This document shows, one piece after another, positions 54,353 to 64,000 of a DNA stretch of 64,000 nt. The notes beneath the pieces are model-generated. The model had not been told where the DNA came from, did no database searches, and saw only the letters and a list, made by a program, of their open reading frames with translations. Origin of the DNA: Pseudocercospora fijiensis CIRAD86. Its lineage: Eukaryota > Ascomycota > Dothideomycetes > Mycosphaerellales > Mycosphaerellaceae. A program made the translations under genes and the position numbers. Positions within the stretch are counted from its first letter, which is position 1, and each line of letters begins with the position of its first letter. Where the stretch lies: assembly GCF_000340215.1 (NCBI RefSeq), contig NW_006921532.1, positions 8,243,735 through 8,307,734 of the forward strand, given 5' to 3'.

Positions 54353-56707
54353 ACGACTTCTCTCGTTGCATGAAATGGTGTGCCGTTCCTGCTAATAATC
54401 TGCGTGCAAGGTGCCTAAAGCATGTGTTGCGAGCACAAGACCCATCAGGACGCAGCCCTCTAACCAATTTCGGACGACAGCACGTTCTCACAGCAGTCTG
54501 GCGCGCTTGTGCCTATCTACTGCGAAGCCGAAAACTCAATATCGCCTCTCTGTCCGCATACTTTCGGAGAAACCGCTACGCACGAGAAGCACGCAATCAT
54601 GCATCAACCTTGTGTTTGACAGCGGCGTAAAGCTCCTCGTGGCTCCTGAATCCAGCCAGTATCTGATGGTCACCATGGCCGCTTTCCTGGTATTCCAACT
54701 TTTGAAGCAGTCAGCTGAAGGCTATGATATATGGAGATGAGAGTTCAAGGCTACCAGACGTTGAGCTGTGGGGTCAGCCTCTGTTGCACAACCTGACGTT
54801 AGAAGAGGCGTGTGTCAGTGCAGCTGCCCGTGGAGACCAAAGCAGACGACTCATCGCTGTGGCTGCCACTGACTGCGCTCGAGACTTCCGATTAATGTCC
54901 GACAGGGTGTTGCAAAAGTTGGATGAAATTCGATGCTCGGTATCCAATCAATTCCTACATTTTGCACAAATCCAACTGGCAGTAACTGCAACCGGCTTCC
55001 GCAGCCATTTCCGTCGTCGATGAAGCGACGTGATACTATTTGGAACGAGCGCAAATCTGATACACGGCGGTACTACAGGGTTCGATGCATGAGTGCTAGC
55101 GTGCATTCCCGACAGCCGAACTTCCTTGCTCGCAGCACGCAGATGGTTGGTTCGCGCGCTAATGGTCCTCCTCCAGTTCAGCGCGGAGGCCCGACGCCCA
55201 CCACCCACGCAGCAGAGCCGCATCACACTTTTTGGTAGGCCGGCGCCAGGATAGGTGTGAAGACGCAGGACAAGGTGCAAGTCTTGCCGTGATCAATAAT
55301 CGTCAAGGTGAGCTGCAGGTACAGCTTTGGACGCTAGAGCACGCCGCCATCCTTCACATCTTGTCTGCACGATCACACTACCGGTGATGAGACAGTTCGA
55401 CCGGCGGGTGAGTGGGCATCTAGCGATCGGGGAGAGCATGTGCAAGCTTCAAACGCCCAAGCGCCCAGGCGTTGGGTCGAACATGCAGGCATCCGTGCGG
55501 TGGGGCAGGGTCACGCTGCGTTCGCAGATGGTACGCAGGTACTTGGTATGAATGTCCGCATGCGGTTCTGTGTGTGAACGCGAGATAAGTTCTGCAAGGC
55601 CGCGATTGGAGTACCAGCAAGCGGTTTCAGAGGGGGTAGGGCTAGCGTGTGGATGCTGAGGAATGCAGCATCGACGTCTGTGTGTAACAAACACTCTGCG
55701 AATGCAGAGTCGTCTCATAGCAATCCAAGAGGCACGCTCGCAATCCCTGTGCATCAGGCTTCGCCGCCTAGATGACTACTGCACGTCAACGACCGGCTGT
55801 CAACTAGTGGGACCTCTGATCGCCAGGCACGCTGTGGCCTGCTCGCTGATGGACGCTATGATTGCAACTGCACAGAGCGAGCGTGCCAGCTTCTGGGGCT
55901 AGCTCAGTCTCACACGGGACCAAGTGGCGCGGTTCGCGGTCAGTCCAAGCTGTGCGAGCAGAGCAGATCTTTTGGGAAATTATGGATCCTTGGAGGCGCT
56001 TGACTGTTCTATCACCTTGAGCTCTGTGAGAAGCAGCACTGCCTATATCTCGCCGGCTTAGAGACGTAGCTATGCTCACAGCAAAGATCGTGCAAGTGCT
56101 CGATTTCCGAAAGCGGCCGACTGAGACTCTACGGGCCTGGGCTCAAGACAGCTACGGATGCGGTGTATGTCGTCCGTCTTCAGCGCAGGGAACGCTCGTC
56201 TGCGAGTTCAGTCAGGGAGGCAGTATTGCTACAAGTATCTTGAGCGTCTGCGTACACAAAGGATCTTGTGTGACTTCTTCCTGACTTCCTTTCTGTCTCT
56301 GCTTGCTCGTCAGCTTCTTTGGACACTTCCGAGACAAAGCCTACCGTCAAACAACGACACTCCCCAAAGCTCGCCATCAGCCTTGCGAGCATAGCAAAGG
56401 CCAACAAGGCAAGCGTGTGCGCGTGCCCACAGCAAAGAACAGCGATCCGACAGCCGAACTACGCAGACAAAGTGCATTAGCAGCGGATAGTCGCACAAGG
56501 TATTGCTTCCCTAGGCTTCCTGCGAGGTGTTCATGCATGCAGGCGTGCAAAACAAACCACTGGGAGCAACCATCGCAATGGAGGTCCATGCTTACAAGAC
56601 ATGCAGACGACTGTCGCCGATTATCTTGGAAGGCATTGGTCTTTTAGCCTCTCGGAAATTCTTCCTTCACAGGTCTCACGATCCGACCGCCACAACAAGC
56701 CGCAACA
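54353..56707. other. 2.4-kb intergenic region upstream of the HMG-box gene
   Basis: The longest gene-free stretch in the right half. All frames are short and without motifs. Both flanking genes are on the plus strand, so most of it is probably a long promoter and leader of the HMG-box regulator, a common layout for fungal developmental regulators. Confidence 0.55.
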
Positions 56708-58313
56708 ATGACTTCCACCACCCTTGTTCACCAAGGCCCGTCGCCAGAACACGATGACTACGGCCTTGGAGAAGTCGCGAAGCACAATGCTCAGGTCTCG
56801 ACCGAACACTTCCCAGCATACCAAGAGGACTCCAAAGGTCTTGGAATCTACGTGAGTCTGCGCTCTTCGCTTTGATCAATTTAAACATGTGCTGACCGGA
56901 CATCAGCAAGATGGATACAACGCGCTCTATTCGGAAGAGCAGTCTTACATTCACAATCCGCCAACACCCCGCTCCAATACAGCGAGCGAGGGCATTCGCA
57001 CCAGGAGTGGTCGTTCAACCAGAGGCCGAACCGATTCTCCTTTCAGCACCGGCAAGTCAAGGACCCGTTCGCCAGCGCCTCGGTCCAAGAAGGAGAAGAA
57101 GAATAAGCTGGACAAGTCGAAGACACCAAAGCTCACCGCTCCACTCTCCGTCTTGACTAAGGATATGACTGTGCCTGTTCGCGACATCGAAGCCTGGGTC
57201 AACCGGCCGCGAGAAGAAAGACATAAAGAGGTGGAGAAGAAGAATGGTTACATCGCTCGACCGATGAACTCATTCATGCTGTATCGGTCAGCGTATGCCA
57301 ATCGAACCAAACAATGGTGCTCGCAGAACAACCATCAGGTCGTGTCAGCCGTAGCTGGTGAGAGTTGGCCAATGGAGCCCGAAGAGGTTCGCAACCAGTT
57401 TGACGAGTGGGCCAAAACTGAACGCCAGCATCATCAGGAAGCTCACCCACAGTATAAGTTCTCTCCAAGCAAGGCGAACAACAAGCGCCGCCGAGATGAG
57501 ATGAGCGAGGATGATGAGCCTAGTGACCTGGATGATCGCGACCCTGACGGCGAATACCGTGGTGGTCGCAATGTGCGACAAAGGAGAAACGATCGAGAGC
57601 CAGTGTACCTCCCAAGCAACGTCGGCTTTAGTTCCAATCCATACTACGACCACCACCTCAGCGGCTACGAGCAGTCTCAGTACCAGTGGGCCAATCCAGG
57701 ACGTCCTCTGCCGTCAAACGTGGCCTTCGACCAATACGGCCAGACTTACGATCCACGGACAGGCCAGTATGTTCATGCCAGCGCTCAGTACCAGCAAAGC
57801 CCATACATGCAGGAAGCCCATATCGCGCCGCGTGTGCCGACTCCAGGTTCTCTCAATGGCCAGCAGTCGCTCGGAGGTTATGGTCTGCCCGGAGGACAGG
57901 TCTCCGAGGACCTTTTCTCCAGCTCTCGTACAAGCACGCCGATGCAGCACTACAACAGCTATGGTCAGCCAATCTACCCTCAATACCAGGCTCAGCATCA
58001 GCAAGCAACGTACTATCCAGTCCAGTCAGCCACTCCACAGCCAGGATCCCAGCAGTATGAGCATGCACAGTATCTTACTCAAACCCAAGAGGTCATCGAT
58101 CCCGCTTTACAAGCTGCTCTTGATGCTGCTGCCGCTGCGTCGACCCCAATTGGCCAGCCACAGCAGAACCACTTCGATGATGCGCTTGCAGACATGACCG
58201 CCACAGATCTGTCTGGCATGCCGGCTGCGGAATACTATGATCAGTCCACCAGTCCTCTCGACGTGAATGCCACTCTTGCTCCGACCTGGTCGCCGACGCA
58301 GGATCTGAAGTAA
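56708..58313 (+). CDS. HMG-box transcription factor
   Basis: Two exons (56708-56851, 56907-58313) encode 516 residues. The HMG box lies at about residues 161-236: NGYIARPMNSFMLYRSAYAN, QNNHQVVSAVAGESWPMEP and AHPQYKFSPSKANNKRRRDE. The RPMNSFMLYR start is of the sequence-specific (MATA_HMG/SOX) type. A basic Ser/Arg/Lys-rich region precedes the box; the C-terminal half is rich in Gln, Tyr and Pro (QYQQSPYMQEAHIAPRV) and looks like an activation domain. Related fungal factors regulate mating and development. It lacks features of a MAT1-2 idiomorph gene: no intron in the box and no SLA2/APN2 neighbours. Confidence 0.88.
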
Positions 58314-58773
58314 ATGGAGGGTGGAAGAAACAAACATGACAGAAATCGTAATCATGAAAATACACACAGCTTGCTTGTTTCTTGTTGATAGCTTTGTGTA
58401 ACGTCATGTCAGAAATGGAATGCGAATGTTCATATTCCGCGATCCTTGCAGCTTCCACCCCAAGGCCCAGTGAGATTCAGCCTTTCTGGGCTTTCGTGCT
58501 GACGGCGTTTCTCTTTCAAGGGAGAGAGGCGTCCCGGGCTGAGTGCAAGATGGGGATGTATTGATTGCTGAACGAGGTTACACTCGGCCTGTGTCACGCC
58601 CGTCGTTTCGCTGATTATTGACTGGAGCAAGAGCAACAGACGACGTTGGCAAAACATACTTTGCGCGAGCGGAACGATCCCGGAAGCTTCAGCAACAGCA
58701 ACAACAAGCAGATGATCTCCTTCTCATCTTCTTCATCGCTCGTCCGTTGGAGTCCAGGTCTCGCTTTCAGGAT
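58314..58773. other. Intergenic region
   Basis: 460 bp between the HMG-box gene and the MetE-like pseudogene. No feature seen. Confidence 0.5.
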
Positions 58774-59400
58774 CTACTGTTCTTCATCAAGTTCTGTAAA
58801 ATCAATGCTGACTCTTTTCGCACCAGCTTCGAAACAGCCTCGAATGTCCTTTTCACATTCGTCGACTAAATCATCCACGAATTGTACTTTGGTAAATCCG
58901 CCTTCGACACTACCTTGGACTTGCGGAAATTGTCGTAGGCGTAAGTCTCATACTTGAACGGACCTCTCGTCAAGCGTGGGAGTTGGCGTTGGTGACCGTC
59001 CTCGAAGATGGCGAAGTACTGTCCGTCTGCCGCCAGACCTATTCCATGTTGTCGTCAATATTCTTGGCCAAAGTTCTTCAAATACCGAGATCTTCTCGTT
59101 ACTTGCTCACTCACCATCAGCCAGACCTGTGCCATTCAAGGTGTCGGTGATGGGATACGTTGCAAATGAGCTTGCACGCTGCTCGCCATCCGTCATCAGA
59201 ATCTCTCCAGTCTTTGCCATGCGTTGCAGAGAATCTTCAACGGCTCCAGCATCGTAATTGGCATAAGCTTGCTGCGAGACATCTGGACGTGGCAGGCTGC
59301 CAACTACTTCCGTTGGAATTCCCGTTGTTGACGTTCTCCTCGAAGAAGTGTGTTGGTTGGGGATGAATGAAGGAACCCAAACAACGAGTGCACATTGCAC
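58774..59400 (-). pseudogene. MetE-like (cobalamin-independent methionine synthase family) remnant
   Basis: On the minus strand the frame reads TEVVGSLPRPDVSQQAYANY, then TDGEQRASSFATYPITDTLN, a typical N-terminal region of fungal MetE/UROD-fold proteins. An apparently intact intron (59039-59114, GTGAGT..ATAG) leads to GLAADGQYFAIFEDGHQRQL and FKYETYAYDNFRKS. Near 58910 the match jumps to another frame (DDLVDECEKDIRGCFEAGAK, then RVSIDFTE), skipping many residues, and stops at 58774-58776. No in-frame ATG precedes the first block. Thus it has a 5' defect, an internal deletion with frameshift, and a missing C-terminal half. The upper boundary is uncertain. Confidence 0.75.
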
Positions 59401-59768
59401 CTGCGTGCCCCGCTCGAAGTCCCAGACGTGCAGTATTGCCCATCACATACTGAGCGACTGAGGTGAGGAGTAGAAAGCTTGTTACACCAGGCTTCGATGG
59501 TTGGAGCAGCTACATGGTCATTGTACTGACTGAATTAGGACAGCTTCCTAGAGCTTTCTTGTCAGGCCGATTCGTCAACTCTTTGAATAATGCTGAAAAT
59601 GTCGGTGTCGGTGGCTGGCTGAGCGAAAACTTCTCTCACCTGACATAGCTGGGCAAGTGTCGCGGTCCTCGCTACGAATTGTCGAAAGCCTGAAAGCCTC
59701 TAGAAGTGCGTACTTTTTCAGAATACAGGAGGGTATATACAGATTCACACATGCTGTCCTTTAGGCGA
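59401..59768. other. Intergenic region
   Basis: 368 bp between the MetE-like remnant and the MIC19 stop. No recognisable sequence; more of the decayed gene may be here but is not detectable by eye. Confidence 0.4.
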
Positions 59769-60480
59769 TCACCGACCAGCTTTCTGGATGAAAGCTTGTT
59801 CCAGCTTGCCGACTTCTTTCTTGAACTGCTCAACTTCTTGCCAGCAGTCAAGCGGCCTTCGATCGTTGATGCGTAGACATTGTACGAGTGATTCTTTCGC
59901 TTTTTCCACGCTGTCCGGAACCTTCTCCAGCTTCTTCCGTTGCTCCAACTTCTGCTTCAGATCCATGATTTCCTTCTGCACGCTGTCGTGCGATCGATCG
60001 CTCTCTACGCACTTCGCAGGCTGCGGTTCCTCCTTGGTCCAGTCGTGGTAGAAAGGCGAGCTCAGGTGGGCAGCAAGACTGTGCGGATCGCGCGCAACTT
60101 CTGATGGCAGACCTTCGCCTTCTTTAGGAGGATGCGTGGTCAGGGAAGCAGTGAGAGATTCGAGCTTCTTCGCCTGGGCGTCGCGGATGCGCTGGAGTTC
60201 GGCGTTGACCCGTTCTTGCACTCGGAGCTCGAGGATTTGTGCGCGCGTTGAGTCGGTCTGTTATTGTAGCCGAGTATCAGCATACCGACGTCGTGCTGCT
60301 CATACTTGTCCCCGAGCTTACCTCTGGACTTTCTTGCAGGGAGTTCAAAACTGATTGAGAAAGTCGTACTGGCACATCGCTGCTCTTCCCGTCAGCAACC
60401 CGATCGTTTCTCTTACGCATTGAGTGTACGTACGCATTGAAAACGTGTTGCTGCTCCGGTTTGGAGCCTCCGCTACCCAT
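59769..60480 (-). CDS. MIC19: MICOS complex subunit MIC19 (CHCH-family, DUF1690)
   Basis: Three exons (60434-60480, 60322-60382, 59769-60257) give 198 residues. The start MGSGGSKPEQQHVFNASDVP has the Gly2 typical of N-myristoylated Mic19, followed by VRLSQSVLNSLQESPETDST. A charged helical middle (DLKQKLEQRKKLEKVPDSV) leads to a CHCH-like end with CLRINDRRPLDCWQEVEQFK, one C-x9-C half. The protein sits on the inner mitochondrial membrane facing the intermembrane space and supports crista junctions with Mic60. The two introns are short (51 and 64 nt). It is divergent from the acetyltransferase gene. Confidence 0.88.
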
Positions 60481-60627
60481 CACTGAGCAATTGCTGAGTT
60501 GCTGCTGCTGCCGAACTTGTTGCTGGCTCGTGGCTGTGGCTCGTCCGATCTCCGTAGAACGAATGCCGAGCAATCGCCGAGCTTCCCACTGGCACCAAAC
60601 GCGCTCGACGTGGCAACATCAACATCG

Positions 60628-60656
60628 CTCACTCACTCACTCACTCACTCACTCAC
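60628..60656. repeat. CTCA tetranucleotide microsatellite
   Basis: About seven tandem CTCA units in the 212-bp region between MIC19 and the acetyltransferase gene, ending 36 nt before the latter's start codon. Confidence 0.9.
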
Positions 60657-60692
60657 CTGAGCCCGAGCGTGTCATGGGCAGAGGAGACAGCA

Positions 60693-61433
60693 ATGCCGCA
60701 GTCGAGCCTGACGACATGGCTCAACAAGCCTCAGGCGCTGAAGCAGCCGCCAGCAAGGCCAGCTCCGGTCTTTACTCAAACACCACAGGCTGAGCAATTG
60801 CCAACACCACCTTCATCACGCGAACATACCACGCTTCTCGAGGCGGCCGACGAGTCGCTCGCACAGCCTGCATCGAAATCGCTTCCCGTCAATGTCGAAC
60901 TTCGAGCATGTACGCAAGATGATCTTTCAAGTCTCAAACGTCTTACCTCGCTTCTACTCCCAATTCCATACCCGGATGCATTCTACAAGGAGATTGTCGA
61001 AGATCCTTTGACCAATAACATCACTCTACTTGCAGTGTGGCACGATGATCCAGCCATGGTAGGCAAGCAGAAAGGCCGACTCGTGGGTGCCATTCGATCC
61101 CGTCTCCTCGCGCATCCACAAGGAGAGCTATCCGCCACGAGGGACAACAAGCCGATGCTCTACCTGAGCACCCTTGCAGTTCTCAGCCCTTATCGCACAC
61201 ATGGCATTGCATGTCATATGCTTCAAACTTTGACCAAGCGCGCAATGGAGACTTATGGGATTTCCTGCGTCGGCGCCCATGTTTGGGAGGCGAATGCAGA
61301 GGCTCTTACGTGGTATCGCAAGCGTGGCTTCCGCGAGGTCGGACGGGAACCTAACTACTACCGCCGACTGGATCCTCAAAGTGCCATCGTTGTTCAAAGG
61401 GATGTTGGAGTCATGGATCTTCTGCCAAAATGA
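60693..61433 (+). CDS. GNAT N-acetyltransferase (NAA50-like)
   Basis: A single exon of 246 residues from the ATG at 60693 (MPQSSLTTWLNKP). The first 65 residues are Pro/Ser-rich. The GNAT domain begins at VELRACTQDDLSSLKRLTSL, followed by LLPIPYPDAFYKEIV, which resembles the substrate-binding segment of Naa50, then LYLSTLAVLSPYRTHGIACH with the acetyl-CoA loop (R-x-x-G-x-A type) and ALTWYRKRGFREVGREPNYY. Naa50 acetylates the N-terminus of proteins with Met start and associates with NatA. The N-terminal extension is longer than in animals. Naa50 is the best match but another GNAT subgroup is possible. Confidence 0.82.
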   Translation: MPQSSLTTWLNKPQALKQPPARPAPVFTQTPQAEQLPTPPSSREHTTLLEAADESLAQPASKSLPVNVELRACTQDDLSSLKRLTSLLLPIPYPDAFYKEIVEDPLTNNITLLAVWHDDPAMVGKQKGRLVGAIRSRLLAHPQGELSATRDNKPMLYLSTLAVLSPYRTHGIACHMLQTLTKRAMETYGISCVGAHVWEANAEALTWYRKRGFREVGREPNYYRRLDPQSAIVVQRDVGVMDLLPK

Positions 61434-62291
61434 ACGCACACCTCAGCTCAATCGCTGCTATCTGCTGAAATGCTTGGGCATCTGTGCTCGTGCCCTTCGC
61501 AAGCGCTACCTTTGCCAGGACCTGGGCTTGGAACGCTTCACTTCTGTTGCCATTGTACAGGATGAAGCGGTAATGCCATCACAGCGAACCTTTCCGTCAA
61601 ACGTGAAGCATCATCGCGAGCAGGTCCACGATCGTGAGACGAGCCGCACCATGTGCTCGACATCAGCGAGAAGCTTGAAGAATACTCCGGAAGCCTCCAT
61701 CCTCGTGACGAACGCGAAATCCGGTAGCGCAGTTGAAATTCGATGCTTCGCTCTAGATCTGATGTCCGGGTGTCCGGTTCCAATTCGCAGCCTCCTGCTC
61801 ATCGCAAGTGACAATATACTGCTGGTACACACGCGACTCATCGATGCTCCGGACGTCGCCCGGGCGGAAAGAGCAGCCCTGCGAACCAATGAACGGCAAA
61901 GGCTGATTCGTGGCTCGTCGAACGCTTCTATCAATGAACGTGATCATGCACCACTGGAAAAGACATGAGATCTAAAGCCTGGTTAAATTGGGAAGCATAC
62001 CTTCAGAAGATCACAGCCTAATTATTACTGGTGTATTCTGTAAGTACACGCAGGAAAGCACAGAAGATGTTGAAATTACCCTTGGACGGGACAATCAATT
62101 TGAAGCTCTTCTACTACATTTTGCCAAAATCTCTATTTTCGCAGGCCTTGACGCCTGAAACTAGCATGCCATCATGATGACTCTGAACGCCGTTACCCTG
62201 GTATATAACAGCCGTTGCAAGCAGCAGCGCTACCTCCCAATGAATCATTCCAAATCGCCATTGCTAACGTATAAAGCCATCCAGCCATCTT
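61434..62291. other. Convergent intergenic region
   Basis: 858 bp between the acetyltransferase and ATPase stops. A plus-strand frame continues to 61968 but overlaps the acetyltransferase gene in another frame and has no motif. Confidence 0.55.
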
Positions 62292-64000
62292 CTATACTTT
62301 CTTCTCATTAACGTCCATGCTCGACTGCGTCAGGTATCTCTCAAATACCCTAGTCTCCAAATCCTCGACCGCAGCACTATCCTTCTTCGCGCGCCGTCGG
62401 AAGTAGATTCTCTTGGCCCACTTCCAACCCTCGACACCAGCAAAGAACAGCGCAGCAGCCACAAACACAATGCCCCACTCCCACGAAATGTTGGTGTGTC
62501 TGAAGACATTCCTGTTGATGACTGGGATATATATGATGGGGAAGATGAGCACGAAGCCTGCGATGACGGCCCAGAAAAGGAACTGATTCCTCCAGACATC
62601 GTACATCCATTGCGTGAAGTATCGGTCGGAGTTGGGTTGCATGCGGAAGAACGAGCGTCGCATATCGATCACTTCCCATGCCAAGAATAAGGAAAACCAG
62701 GTCAAGCAAGCGAAGCATGTGGCTCGAGCTCGGAAAATGGTGTCGCATCCGTCACCGATCGAGTCGTTGCAGCGGTATCCGATGTCTCCTCCACCCCACG
62801 GATATAGCACGAGGACGAAAGCTGTCAGACAGAGCGCTGCGATCCAGATCCCTAGCACGATCATATCGATCATGAGCTCCAAGCTGAAAATTCCGCGTTT
62901 CAGGCTGACTGGTGGACGGGAGAGGACGTCTGGAGCTTTTTCTTGGAACCCTAGACCCATGTCGGGGATACCGGAGGTGATCATGATGATCCACAGAATT
63001 TCGATGGGCGAGATGGGGAAGACGGAGTAATTTTCGCCGTCTTTGAAGACGAGACCGATGAGGAGGACGAGGGCTTGCGAGACGTTTTGGGCGAGCAGGT
63101 GGAGCACGAATTTCTGGATGTTGTCGAAAGTTCGCCGGCCTTCTTCGATGGCTGCCAGGATCGAGGCGAAATTGTCGTCCGTCAAGATGATGTCCGATGC
63201 GTCTTTTGCTACGTCTGAGCCCGCTTGACCCATAGCGATACCGACGTCAGCGCGCTTGAGAGATGGCGAATCATTGACTCCATCACCGGTCATGGCGCAG
63301 AACTTCTTGCGTCGGTGGAGAGCTTCGATCATGCGGACTTTGGTTTGTGGGGCACAGCGAGCGATGACCAGAGGGAGGACGGGAAGTTCGTCGATTTCGT
63401 CGTCGCTGAGAGCATCGAATTGGGCAGCGGTCATGACCATTGCGTCGGTGACGTCCTTGCTGAGCTCGTACATCTTGGACGGCAGAATACCAACTTGGCC
63501 TGCAATGGCTCTGGCAGTGCCAGGATGATCACCCGTAAGCATGTGAACCTCGATACCAGCTTCGTGGCAGCGGCGGACGGAAGGCGCAGATTCGGGACGT
63601 GGCGGGTCGTACAGGCCGATGAGTCCGCGGAAGATGAGGTCCTTCTCAACACTCGCACGATCAATTTCCTTGCCATCATGATACTCTTCGTCATAATCTC
63701 TGCTGGCGAGCGCGAGCACACGAAGTCCATGCTTGGCCAAGGCTTCCATGTTCTCGAGAATCTGCTCACGGTATTCCTCCGTCATTTCGACAGCGTCTTT
63801 GTCGTTCTCGGCGAAATACGATGTGCACGAGGCAATGACACGCTCGACAGCTCCCTTGGTGTATGCAATCATCTTCTTGCTCTGGAGATCCTGGTAAATA
63901 ACACTCATCTTTTTGATGTCAGAGTCGAATGGGAACTCGACGAGAAGCTTCATGGCTGGGTTGTCACCGGAAACAGAAGCACGTCGGTTCCATTGGAAGC
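62292..64000 (-). CDS. ENA: ENA-type Na+/K+-exporting P-type ATPase, C-terminal part
   Basis: The frame runs off the right edge; 569 residues are visible. It starts within the nucleotide-binding domain (KLLVEFPFDSDIKKMSVIYQ, YTKGAVERVI), continues through the P-domain motifs LTGDHPGTARAIAGQVG and MTGDGVNDSPSLKRADVGIA, and the stretch DDNFASILAAIEEGRRTFDN. Six C-terminal membrane segments follow, including LLAQNVSQALVLLIGLVFKD and IEILWIIMITSGIPDMGLGF, typical of fungal type IID (ENA) pumps. The phosphorylated Asp (DKTGT) lies beyond the window. ENA pumps expel Na+ or K+ at high salt and alkaline pH. No intron is visible. Confidence 0.92.
   Translation of the reverse strand, partial: FQWNRRASVSGDNPAMKLLVEFPFDSDIKKMSVIYQDLQSKKMIAYTKGAVERVIASCTSYFAENDKDAVEMTEEYREQILENMEALAKHGLRVLALASRDYDEEYHDGKEIDRASVEKDLIFRGLIGLYDPPRPESAPSVRRCHEAGIEVHMLTGDHPGTARAIAGQVGILPSKMYELSKDVTDAMVMTAAQFDALSDDEIDELPVLPLVIARCAPQTKVRMIEALHRRKKFCAMTGDGVNDSPSLKRADVGIAMGQAGSDVAKDASDIILTDDNFASILAAIEEGRRTFDNIQKFVLHLLAQNVSQALVLLIGLVFKDGENYSVFPISPIEILWIIMITSGIPDMGLGFQEKAPDVLSRPPVSLKRGIFSLELMIDMIVLGIWIAALCLTAFVLVLYPWGGGDIGYRCNDSIGDGCDTIFRARATCFACLTWFSLFLAWEVIDMRRSFFRMQPNSDRYFTQWMYDVWRNQFLFWAVIAGFVLIFPIIYIPVINRNVFRHTNISWEWGIVFVAAALFFAGVEGWKWAKRIYFRRRAKKDSAAVEDLETRVFERYLTQSSMDVNEKKV

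Noticed and set aside
56708..58313. Mating-type MAT1-2-1 locus
   Set aside because: The HMG box is of the right superfamily, but there is no conserved intron in the box and no SLA2, APN2 or MAT1-1 neighbours.
61255..61968. 237-codon plus-strand frame
   Set aside because: Its first quarter overlaps the acetyltransferase in another frame and the rest has no motif or start support.
1..64000. CRISPR arrays or prokaryotic-type operons
   Set aside because: No regularly spaced direct repeats; genes have introns and independent promoters, as in fungi.

Overview
The window is nuclear DNA of a filamentous ascomycete. The genes carry short introns (about 46-104 nt, mostly 50-60) with GT..AG borders, sit on both strands, and encode typical fungal proteins (LEO1, SEC26, MMS2, TRS65, DPP III, MIC19, ENA-type ATPase, GPI-anchored wall protein, GH3 beta-glucosidase). 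Protein content and gene style suggest a Dothideomycete, perhaps Mycosphaerellales; that placement is inference. All coordinates below are coding spans from start to stop codon, with exon borders deduced by joining conserved protein segments through splice sites.

Layout. 0-16 kb: the end of a PLC-like phosphodiesterase, a bHLH regulator, a nitrilase-family amidase, a secreted selenium-binding-protein-like protein, a bicupin of the oxalate decarboxylase family, an internally deleted dihydroorotate dehydrogenase, a small cysteine-rich secreted protein, then a repeat-bearing, gene-poor stretch (13.1-15.4 kb) with a tRNA-Ser-like sequence. 15-31 kb: a coiled-coil tail-anchored protein, a mitochondrial hotdog thioesterase, the divergent pair MMS2/TRS65, a MOB protein, LEO1, a GH3 beta-glucosidase, a 180-bp inverted-repeat element with TA target-site duplication, and a questin-oxidase-like protein. 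31-43 kb: two unrecognised proteins, SEC26, mago nashi, GID4, a But2-like fragment and a GPI-anchored protein. 43-64 kb: DPP III, a CCDC25/JLP2-like protein, TSC10, a BRC1/RTT107-like BRCT protein, an AT-rich decayed repeat, GIR2, ACL4, a long intergenic region before an HMG-box factor, a MetE-like pseudogene, MIC19, a GNAT acetyltransferase and the C-terminal part of an ENA-type cation ATPase running off the right edge.

These are mostly housekeeping genes in several pathways (vesicle traffic, DNA damage tolerance, transcription elongation, sphingolipid synthesis, peptide turnover) with no operon-like or biosynthetic-cluster logic. Several neighbours are divergent pairs sharing 200-360 bp of promoter: MMS2/TRS65, CCDC25-like/TSC10, GIR2/ACL4, MIC19/GNAT, coiled-coil/thioesterase. 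I did not find a convincing new multi-gene system. The most informative oddities are a DPP III intron whose only sensible acceptor ends in CG instead of AG, a DHODase lacking about 100 central residues, a bicupin without the usual lid glutamate, and a small repeat family whose terminal arms vary in a compensating way.
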